Assembly: GCA_963693365.1 (NCBI GenBank)
Contig: CAVNZM010000017.1
Span: 4,278,001 to 4,342,000, forward strand
Source: Amoebidium appalachense
Lineage: Eukaryota > Ichthyosporea
Reading direction: 5' to 3'
Length of the DNA stretch: 64,000 bases
The position numbers and the translations under genes are program-made. The notes beneath the pieces are model-generated. The model had not been told where the DNA came from, did no database searches, and saw only the letters and a list, made by a program, of their open reading frames with translations. Each line of letters starts with the position of its first letter. Positions within the stretch are counted from its first letter, which is position 1. Of the stretch, positions 55,973 through 64,000 are shown in pieces.

Positions 55973-57097
55973 ATGAGCAGTAGGACTAGTATCACAGGGG
56001 ACTTAGTCCTCGCTCAGGACCTCGCCCTCCCTAGGTGGCTTAGCAAGCTCAGGGCTGTTTGCCCAGCAGAGGCCACTGAGGGGAAGGACGTCCAAACCCC
56101 TCGAAGGATGGCCACACTCATCATGAACACTGTGGGCTCCTCAATGCTGGAGTTCCAGAAAGTGCTTGAAAGCACACAACTGCCTACCAACGAGCCGTCT
56201 GTGCGCACAGTTGCGTACGCCCGCACAGTGGCGGGTGGAGCCCGCAACCCGGCCGCACTCCAGCTGGCCGCCCGCTACGAAGCGGCCAACGCACAGGTGC
56301 CTCTTGTTACAGGCGGCTCCGGGGACGTGGTTGAGGTTTTGCGCCCCGAGAATGAGCTTGAGTGGCTTGACAGGGCGGTGGCCAAGTACCTGGACGACGG
56401 ACGACGACGGGAGTTTGACGCTGATCTCAGACAAGCTAAGTTTACTTACCCCCCCCTCACCATGTCTGTGACCGAAGCTAGAACCCACTTTGAGCTGTTC
56501 GAAGAAAATTTTCGTGCTCTTGTGTTTCTTGCTGGGTTGGAGAATGATGCTCGTGGAAAGTTTCATGCTGCGCGCTCTCTGTTTGTAGATAGCAGTCAGT
56601 TTGGTGAGCTGTTTGCTCAGCATGAAGAGCAGCATGAGGTAGACTTGGCGTGGAGGGCGGTGAAGAGGCGGTTTTTAGCGCAGTTTGAGAGTAAGCTGGC
56701 TATGAGGGATAAGCATGCTGCTGAGGTTATGGAGGTAAAGCATGGGGCTGGGCAGGACACGCCTACACTCACTGCTCTCTTGAAGCAGGTGGCTGTGCTC
56801 ACCAAGCGTCTGGAGGAGAAGGACCAGGAGGGGGACCGGTACAGAGGAGACAGGTACCGGGACCGTGAGAGGGAGGAGGGCAGAGGCCTCAGAGGGGACC
56901 GGCGGCGGTCACCCTCCCCACGGCGCTACCAGCCCTACCAGCCACGGCCACAGCGGGATGATGGGCCAGGCTGGCGTCGTCGGGCGGGACAGCAAGAGCC
57001 GGCGCCGGACTCTTTCCCAGGCACCTGCGACAACTGCAAGGAGCGGGGGCACACATACGCGTGGTGCAAACAGCCCCGTCGTGGGGGACGTCGGTGA
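55973..57097 (+). CDS. Gag-like protein of the outer LTR element (main part)
   Basis: An open frame of 374 codons from MSSRTSITGDLVLAQ; the true start is the split fragment at 53137. The N-terminal two-thirds is helical. A coiled-coil-like LLKQVAVLTKRLEEK precedes an Arg/Asp-rich and Arg/Ser segment (RRSPSPRRYQPYQ). It ends in a CCHC knuckle, CDNCKERGHTYAWC, which binds RNA in gag proteins. No pol frame follows. The intact frame despite lacking pol suggests that gag was selected until recently or that the copy is young. Confidence 0.85.
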   Translation: MSSRTSITGDLVLAQDLALPRWLSKLRAVCPAEATEGKDVQTPRRMATLIMNTVGSSMLEFQKVLESTQLPTNEPSVRTVAYARTVAGGARNPAALQLAARYEAANAQVPLVTGGSGDVVEVLRPENELEWLDRAVAKYLDDGRRREFDADLRQAKFTYPPLTMSVTEARTHFELFEENFRALVFLAGLENDARGKFHAARSLFVDSSQFGELFAQHEEQHEVDLAWRAVKRRFLAQFESKLAMRDKHAAEVMEVKHGAGQDTPTLTALLKQVAVLTKRLEEKDQEGDRYRGDRYRDREREEGRGLRGDRRRSPSPRRYQPYQPRPQRDDGPGWRRRAGQQEPAPDSFPGTCDNCKERGHTYAWCKQPRRGGRR

Positions 57098-58055
57098 CCG
57101 TGTTGCAGGTATGAAGGTTTTATTAGGGGGTAGGCCGTCTCTTGGGTTGTTCAAGTTGTTGTTGTATGGGAGTTGTGTGGTGTGTTTTTTTCGCTGAGTT
57201 TTCTACTGGTGCCTGGCGTTTTCGACGTGTGTATGAGTCCTGTGTTGGCGACGTGTCTGGTTAGGGTCAGTGGAATAGAAAGTCCTGCTGCTGTCTGGGA
57301 GCTCGGCCCTCTGACGAGGGGGCTGGGGGGGGGGGTCGAAGTGTAGTCATGGCAGTGGCAGGCCCCCACTGTTGTGAACCCCCGTCGTCAAAGGGCCTGG
57401 TGCTGAGGCCCCTTGGAGTGGCTGCCCTGGGCCTGGTGTTGAGGCCCTTTGGAGTGGCTGCCCGTAGTGTTGTTGAGTAGTGTTGTGGTGCCCAGTGCAG
57501 CAGTAGGCCTTAGACACACCGCTGTGTAGGGCACGGTTGGGGCGGAGGCATTCCCAAACCACCGGGACCTACGTAGTAGGAGTCTTTGTCGGGTAGAGGA
57601 ATGGCCAGCAAGAGAGTCTGGAGGTGTACGTCACATGAGTCTGGAGGTGTTCGTCATGGCATGTTTGGACAATGTGTTAGGAATTCTTTGTGGATGGGGC
57701 ATGCTGAGTGTGGTTGTATGGATGGTGTCTGTTATCATGTCTGTTGCTATGTTCCACTCGATATAACATTGTGCCAGGGGCATGGGGTTTTGGGTGCAGG
57801 TTGTGGACGGGGGCAGAGGTGCATCTACAGGGCAACGTCAGTGGCGGTTCATAATTATCCTTGTTTTGGGGTTGGGTTGGGTATTAACCATGGTGGGGTG
57901 GGGTGTGGATGCATGTATATGTTTTATGTTATATGTTAAATGTTGCTTCCTGCATGGGTAGCGGTAGTTGTAGTCGCTCAGCACATAACTTTATTTTGTT
58001 TTTAGGTAGTTTTTACTGAGGTGGAACTCAGTTATTTTCTGTGCGAGGGGGGAGT
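57098..58055 (+). other. Non-coding 3' region of the outer LTR element
   Basis: About 950 bp between the gag stop and the right LTR, matched in reverse complement by 53815-54780 of the inner copy with few differences. Frames are short and not conserved between copies. It ends in the polypurine tract. Confidence 0.75.
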
Positions 58056-58659
58056 TGTCATGTGCTGAGCTGATTCGTATTAGTTTGCTTCTATATTTCG
58101 TGTTTTGGTGAGTGAATTTCGGGGGTTTTCTTGCATAGTGATGCCGGGGTCTAAGTGGGGTATTAGGAGATTAATCAGTGGTATGGGGAGAGCCTGATGC
58201 AGCGGCGGCTGATTGTTTGGTGCGCGCGTGCATGCCCCATGCCTCTGCGTACTCTGCATGTTATATGTTGTATTGCTTCTTGCTGTGTGCTTGGCGAGAC
58301 CCATGTTGCCTGCTCGCGTGTGTGTATGCTTATATGTATTGTGAGTAAAGGTGTGTACGTGTTGTAGTGCTGTAGGGGTGTCTCAGGTGGCGGTAGCCAA
58401 TGGTGTGGAGTGCGTGTAGTCTGTGGGGGAGGGAGTGTTGTGATTGGCTGAATGTCACTGTGGTATTTGTCTGGCCAGTGGGCCGCGTGTCTGTGAAGTG
58501 TCTCGCGGGGTCGCGGGCTTTTCGAAGTTCTTCTCAGGACTCGTTTTCTCGCTTCCCACCCAACTCAAAGAAAAGTTTATACGTATACACGGTTTCGAGC
58601 CCCTTTAAGCGTGCAGATAGTTAGAGTAGTTTGTATACACACTGTTTGTTGCCACGACA

Positions 58660-58740
58660 GCGTCTTCCGTGCAGAGCATGAGGACAAAGCGGCCCACCGA
58701 GGATGGTTCTTGCAAGAAAAGTGCTGACTTACGGCAAAAG
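58660..58740 (-). pseudogene. Displaced 5' part of the LINE ORF1-like frame
   Basis: The minus strand here reads SVGRFVLMLCTEDAYDDT across the gcgtc duplication into the frame at 52417, showing that the LTR element split one reading frame. The frame cannot be followed reliably past about 58740. Confidence 0.6.
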
Positions 58741-59536
58741 CCCCTACTATTCTTGCCTGACTAGCAGAGTGTACACACTACAACTAACACGTACCTGGGC
58801 ACACATGCATATGAATGAGAGTATACGTGGGTGATCAGGCCACTAAACTAACAGACATAAACACGTGCAGAGTGGTGCTGGGATTAATGCACGATGCCAC
58901 AGCACTAACAGAGAGGGTAGTGTGGAGAGGTAGAAACACAGTTGCATGTTCTGTCAATCTACGTCTAATTTATTATGCTTGATTCTCACCTATTTATCTG
59001 CCGCAGGCAGATTCCATGAATACAGATCTATCCAAAGGTATTTGCGCATCTGATTGGCAAATACTATGAATACTATAAATCTGACCAATCATATAACGAC
59101 ACGTACATGAACGGAAATCAAACTGCATTCCCCTCATACGGTCCAATCGCAGACAAAACACCCGACTACACAGAAAACATGAAAAGCATGCACAACAATC
59201 GTCGGATGCGTGCTTTCCTCTCGCTATCGCCAATAGCTAAACAAACTATGAATACCACACGTGCCTAATGAATAACAGAGGGCAAACAAGAGCATGCCGG
59301 ACATGCTTATGAAATAAAGGGAGATAAAGCACAAATAAACGATCGTACCTAACTATGTATGCTATGTGCTCGTGCAACCTGTGTAAACCAAAGATGTGCA
59401 ACTAATGAAGAACCGTGCTGTGCACGTGCGTGCGAAATGCATATGCCAACTCGTGCACTATTGTTGTATATTCTGGCAGTTCTGTCACGTGACGAACATC
59501 AATCCGAAACCGATCGTGGAGGGTCGCCTTAAGTGC
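58741..59536. other. Unassigned stretch
   Basis: AT-richer unique sequence with no recognised exon or repeat. Confidence 0.4.
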
Positions 59537-59792
59537 TGCGGGTGCTCCGGCATTCACACCGGAAACTGCCCCCGGGATCTACCGCCTCGGGCAACAGACG
59601 GACCGCCAACCCCTAAGTGCGGAAATTTTGTCATGGGCCCGGGCCCCGGATACTGAACAATTTCGTTTCCCCCCGAGTTCCGCCGACGCCAGACACCACC
59701 AGTATCACCCCGCCTCAACCGCCCCGCCCCTGCCCCCGACGGTGGTTCAACTGAGGGCATGAATCATGACCACAACTAATTTTTTTCTATGG
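59537..59792 (+). mobile_element. Second fragment of the same LINE-type segment, inverted
   Basis: It starts ctgcgggtgctccggcattc and ends ttctatgga, near-identical to the reverse complement of 51772-52083, including CGCSGIHTGNCPRDLPPR. It lacks the expanded C tract of the other copy and ends at the same base, so both are cut or duplicated at one boundary. Confidence 0.85.
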
Positions 59793-60007
59793 ACAACAAT
59801 ACCCGAGATCCAGGTACCTGATATACATAGACCGAGATATATCGGGATATACCGAGCACATATTCGCCATACCGTGAATATTTTTATAACAGTTATAATT
59901 CCTGAGTCTCAAGTAAACACTGCAAAACCCTTTGCATTGATATGTACCTATTTCAAACATACATTCGCCACGAACAATAAGCAGCATATGTCATAATGAA
60001 AATTCCA

Positions 60008-60900
60008 TTAGATTCTAGATCTCCTGCGTTTTCTAGACTTCTCTTTCTGCACGGTGAACACTCTGATCTCTCCCTCAACTTGAAGACCACGACCCATGGT
60101 GCCTATAACCCCCTCGGAGTCCGGCGCCACATATACCGAATCTAGATCTTTCCACCATTCTTCATCACCTAAACAGATCTCCATTCCCTCTATCACTGCT
60201 ACTGTATCTGGTGCAGAAAACGTAACTGGATACAAGCGTAGGCCAACATGTGTTTTTGTCACAAACATATCCTCACCACTCGTACTGGTATGCATATATC
60301 TATCAAAGTACCCTCACACGCCAGTTTGGTTGCTTGAACAAGCTCTTCACCATGTCCATCCCACGATTTAAAGATCACCCCATTTTCCTTCCTTTACAAG
60401 TGTACACAGTTGCTTGCCCATGAGCCAGCACTCTAAAATTTCAATGCTTGGTCCAGGTGTCTTTGTAACTCTATACAGCTCTTTACCATTGGCAAGGTCG
60501 CACACAACAAACACACCACCATCGGTATACATGAACGCTTCATCACTGTGAACCAGAGGATGCCATGCAGGCTCAACCTCATCCGTCAATCTCTCCCATA
60601 ACATCGCTCCGGTCTCGATGCTCCATGCAGACAAAGACTTGTTGTGCAAAACTGCCAAGAAAATGTCCCCGTTAGCTACTACGCTGCATGTCAGATGGCA
60701 GTTTCCACACCAAAAGTCATGTTCCCAAATGGTAGGCCCATCATGGCAGCTGTAAACAACTGCCGTTCGCTCTCCTTCAGCCTTCGTGTAAATTCCCAGA
60801 ATCACCTGGGATGTGTTAGCTTGTCCATACATGACCATGGGAGGCAACAAGGTACCGTGCTCTTCATCTTCATCAGCAAAGATCACCCCCCATCCGAAAC
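60008..60900 (-). pseudogene. Beta-propeller (PQQ/WD-type) protein, 3' exon with frameshifts
   Basis: After an acceptor (ctggacag) the minus strand encodes a propeller-like segment: ANGDIFLAVLHNKSLSAWSI, TGAMLWERL, DGGVFVVCDLANGKELY. Such blades pair a GD/DG turn with W-x-L/I-D-x2-TG. The frame breaks near 60375 (TAA after KWGDL), continues one base over as VIFKSWDGHGEELVQATK, and shifts again near 60297 to MHTSTSGEDMFVTKTH, ending RKRRRSRI at 60008. Two shifts within 80 bp point to a decayed gene, or to unrecognised short introns or base errors. Upstream exons would lie above 60900 but were not found. Confidence 0.55.
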
Positions 60901-60929
60901 CTGTCCAGTATGACTTTATGACGTCCTAT

Positions 60930-61860
60930 CGTCGTTAAGATATCCAAAAGATAGGTTAGGACGGGTTTAGGATAACCCGGAATTTCAGGATGGCAAGGCT
61001 TCTGAAACACATCCCATATATATTAAATATGTCTGGCACGGATTAAAGACAGTGGACATCTGCAAGACGTCACGGTACTAAAGTCGTCTGACAAGATGTC
61101 ATACAGACACCTGGAAGTGCACTTATACCCATCAGCGCAAGTCCGGATGTCCTTAACCCCCAATTAAATTGTCCGATGGGTTGCGGATGCATGCGGGATA
61201 TATGAAAGACGTCTTTCGGGTTTTCATGTCTTTTACTTCTTAATGATATCTTGGACGGATTGAGGACATATTTTTATCATCCCGGAACATGGGGTAGTTG
61301 ACAGATGTCCTAAAGACGTCTGCACTCACTCTACAGGATGTCTATGAGAGATACATATTATATAGATGTGTGTAAGTGTTAGATCATGCATTATAGACGC
61401 AAGTAAGTTGACATAAGGCGCTCGTGGGATGGGCGTGTAGATATGTTAAAGATATACTGCGGACATCTTAGTACAATCTTTATCCGCTCTTAATCCCGTA
61501 TGTACCATGCAACATGTGCGAAACGAACTGATTGCGTTACATAGGATGTCGTCAGGATATCTCACAGCCAGGCAGTGGATCATCTAAGGAGATCTTTGGA
61601 GAGTTCTTTTGTAGCGCTATTGGCCATCCAAATTATATCTTCAAGACAGGCCATGTCTGTGCATGTGATATGCTAAGTTAAACGCAATCTTAGGCAAGTA
61701 TTGGTGATACCTTTCTGCGATCTTCACGCCCTATTTGGGGTAGCTTAAAGATGTTCAGAGTTGCAATTAGGTATTGTGTTAGGATTACTTTAGGACCTCT
61801 TTAAGGGTTTAATGGTCATGGCGATTTAGATGATCTTTAAGTGTTCCCTGGGATAGAAAA
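60930..61860. repeat. Dyad-rich degenerate repeat region
   Basis: Variants of (g)atgtc(c/t)t and gacgtc(t) recur many times in both orientations, e.g. aagacgtcacgg, agatgtcctaaagacgtc, gacgtctttcgg, ggacatctta. No coding frame is present. It looks like old tandem or palindromic repeats, or an aged transposon end. Confidence 0.4.
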
Positions 61861-62731
61861 GCACGTATCGCTCTCCTCAGCCACGGCCTCTTGACCACTC
61901 GGTCAATGCCGATTACCCAGGACCACGATCCACGCGGGTTAGCTCAATATATACGGCGGGAAAAGGGATTGCGCATTTGATTGTGGGATGGAGCACTCCA
62001 ACGTTTTTGATTGGTTGTTTTTTAAAATCGAATTTCACACTGCATTCACAATTATTCACAATGAAGGCGTCACAAGGTACGCTTTTATTGAAACATGAAA
62101 CATGAAGGCGTCGCGCAGGTGCGCGCGAGGCGTTGATAGCCAATGGAAACAAAGATTTACTGGAGGAGTGCAAAACAGAATCCGACGCACTGTTATCATT
62201 ACAACCTTATTAATGCTGCACAGTATGATATTGTGATCCGGTGCCTTAACTTTCTTTCGGAGCTACCGATGCTAGCCTCTGCTTACCCATAATATGTAAT
62301 AGGGGTGTCAGATACTACGATGGCGCTCATTGTTGCCTAGCATGTACATATGTCACTGGCTGCATTTGATTGGCTGTGCTGGAAAACGCAGTAGGCCGTC
62401 GAATGTGGCTGGGCCTCCGGCAGTGTCCACGCAATAAAAAGTGTGTAAACCCCAATCATGATCCGTCTAATGTAAGTAAAACTGGGGCATTCAACTGCCA
62501 AATACAGAAGTTTTAGTTATAATAATATTTAAGGTACCTATAAATTAGGCGAGATACCTGGGCAAACGGTGCAATGCCTGCGCGGAGCAAGTGGCCGGGG
62601 CGTGGAATTTACTTTAAATAAACACAATAAAAAATAAAAAATAAAAAAATGCACAAAAAACGCAAAGATATATATCGCATACCTTAGGAAGCTCCTAAGA
62701 ATATCCTCACGCTATACTAGAGCTATGCTTA
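61861..62731. other. Unassigned stretch
   Basis: Unique sequence with several CCAAT or ATTGG motifs (near 62011, 62140 and 62370) and (AAAAT)n near 62625-62650. No gene recognised. Confidence 0.4.
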
Positions 62732-63150
62732 CTATTTTGTCAGTACGTCCTGGATAAATACGCCAACCATACCTGAAACTGCAGTGCGGAGCGTCGAACC
62801 ATAAAACTCCTTACACCCCACCACCCTAAGATACACTCCCTCCTCACCTTCTTGCAGTCGAATATAGCAGCTGTTGTATGGGAATATTTTTCTTTTCACT
62901 GGAAGAGGTAGATCCCCCCGTGGAGTCCCCCGTGCTTCAGCAGGCGTTAAGCCCGCTAGGAACAACTGCAGCTGTAGCGGCAGGAACTTTAGGCAATTGC
63001 CACGTCCTTCAAGCCTGGGGCTGGGGTCGAAGTTCTCTTCTGATGCAAAATAGTCATCCAGCTTTGCAAGGTGCAGGCCTTTCTTATCCTGCAAGCCTGT
63101 GTTTGGGACAAAAGGATTCGAGTGGATCAGAGTAATCTTCCGCAGCGCAG
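62732..63150 (-). CDS. Possible exon of an unrecognised protein
   Basis: The minus-strand frame has ordinary composition over about 138 codons downstream of a poly(C) tract: SNPFVPNTGLQDKKG, KLDDYFASEENFDPSPRLEG, FPYNSCYIRLQEGEEGVYL, ending IQDVLTK. No family is recognised. The N-terminal part of the frame is repeat-derived, so the true exon would start at an acceptor near 63150. Confidence 0.35.
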
Positions 63151-63262
63151 CGGCGGGCCCGCCGGGGAGAGGGGGCGGGGGGGGGGGGGGGGGGGGGGGG
63201 GACGTTGCCATTGCCTTGGAAATAACCACCCAATGTGTAAACCCCCCCCCCCCCAAAAAAAA

Positions 63263-63366
63263 GCACACTATACAATGACCCCCCCCCCCATGGACCCCAC
63301 CTATGGGGCCAGCAAATTTCAGTGGGGGTGTGTGAGCCATCACGTTTGATGCCTCCCCCCCCCCCC

Positions 63367-63397
<31 letters not shown>

Positions 63398-63905
63398 TGT
63401 CCATTCGGAGGGTTTTGGCAGATATTGAGATTTTAGATTTTTCTTCTTGAAATTCACCGATCACGTTCCCCCCTCCGTCGGGAAAAAATCCTACGGACTC
63501 CCCCGTGTGTACTTTGCATTAACATACCTTCCCATTGGGAAAACAAAAAATACTGCATCGAATCCGTCCATTCTGAGGGTTTTTGCACGTTTTTTCCCTC
63601 CACAACACATGCACACTATAGAATGACCCCGCCCGCCTCTTGGACCCCCCCTGATGGGCCGGCAAATGCCCGTGGGGATGTGTGGGTGAACGTGGGCACT
63701 CCCCCCCACCCCCATCTACGTTTGGTGGTGAGAAAGTCAGCTACTTGCTAAAGGAAAGGGTGTTTGGGTTTTTTGAATACGAAGGCTGGTATTTTGCATG
63801 CGGGACTGGAGAAAACACTGAAATTCCCCGATCACGTCCCCCCCCCCCTCCGTCGGGAAAAAAATCCTACGGACTCCCCCGTGTGTACTTTGCATTAACA
63901 TGCAC
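63263..63905. repeat. Direct repeat, two units of about 350 bp
   Basis: Shared blocks in order: cactata(c/g)aatgacccc at 63267 and 63614; gggccagcaaat or gggccggcaaat at 63305 and 63656; then gaaattc(a/c)ccgatcacgt at 63449 and 63819 with atcctacggactcccccgtg at 63488 and 63867. A tccattc(g/t)gagggtttt(g/t)gc block occurs at 63400 and 63568. Confidence 0.75.
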
Positions 63906-64000
63906 ACATGCACACACACGGTGCATCCCCCCCCCCCCCCCCCCCCCCCCCTTCCCTCTCAACTGAGCACATACACACACACATACATGCACACACACAC

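Larger units (their letters stand above)
52418..58659 (+). mobile_element. Gag-only LTR retrotransposon, outer copy
   Basis: LTRs 52418-53021 and 58056-58659 (604 bp each) start TGTCATGTGC and end GCCACGACA. The target duplication gcgtc is present on both sides (52413-52417 and 58660-58664). A purine tract (gaggggggagt) precedes the right LTR. The interior carries gag and about 950 bp of non-coding 3' sequence but no protease, integrase or reverse transcriptase, so it is non-autonomous. It is interrupted by the inverted inner copy at 53186-55920, and it inserted into the LINE ORF1. Confidence 0.92.

Noticed and set aside
52418-58659. DIRS-like or foldback element from the large inverted repeats
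   Set aside because: The LTR ends, two different 5-bp target duplications and gag orientation explain everything by nested insertion.
61861-61910. tRNA-Leu/Ser-like A box on the minus strand (ccgagtggtcaagaggcc)
   Set aside because: No B box (ggttcgaatcc) and no closing acceptor stem follows within tRNA length.

Overview
The window is nuclear DNA of a eukaryote. It has a U2 snRNA gene, many small phase-consistent exons with GT-AG introns, a nuclear-encoded complex I subunit, and copia, LINE and other LTR retroelements. Gene content (a CCDC6-type coiled-coil protein, a class C GPCR, a subtilisin/kexin-type pro-domain, a PTPMT1-like phosphatase) together with long repeat-filled introns fits a unicellular relative of animals, such as an ichthyosporean. 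That assignment is inference; no ribosomal or organellar marker is present.

Region 1 (1-8.7 kb): copies of a short dispersed element ending in poly(C), a piggyBac-like MITE (563-1118), a plus-strand dual-specificity phosphatase gene (coding exons 1971-5522), and a U2 snRNA gene (7264-7456). Region 2 (8.7-24.5 kb): a minus-strand gene of nine coding blocks (17908 to 8776) joining a bacterial-type solute-binding domain to a class C GPCR 7TM domain and a coiled-coil tail. Head-to-head with it lies a four-exon plus-strand gene (18798-22410) that encodes a secreted, free-standing convertase pro-domain and stops just after the dibasic site. Region 3 (24.5-34 kb): a nine-exon CCDC6 homologue whose exons join to a complete frame of 381 residues. 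Region 4 (34-44 kb): a minus-strand single-exon gene with an AT-hook-like motif, a doubtful two-exon gene, and a two-exon NDUFB10-like gene.

Region 5 (45-60 kb) is a retroelement graveyard: a miniature LTR element (45493-46522), a truncated minus-strand copia element (46523-50599), a decayed LINE (50640-52417, continuing at 58660), and a gag-only LTR element (52418-58659) that inserted into the LINE and was itself invaded by an inverted relative (53186-55920). Both nested insertions keep 5-bp target duplications. Region 6 (60-64 kb) holds a broken beta-propeller gene, a dyad-rich non-coding stretch, and tandem about 350-bp repeats.

Introns and intergenic DNA are dominated by (GT)n, (CA)n, poly(C)/poly(G) and C-then-A compound tracts. 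On the sense strand of several genes the intron starts in (GT)n at the 5' splice site and ends in (CA)n at the 3' splice site, so the two ends could pair. Almost all long reading frames made of CVCV, HTHT, PPPP or GGGG are products of these repeats and are not annotated as genes.
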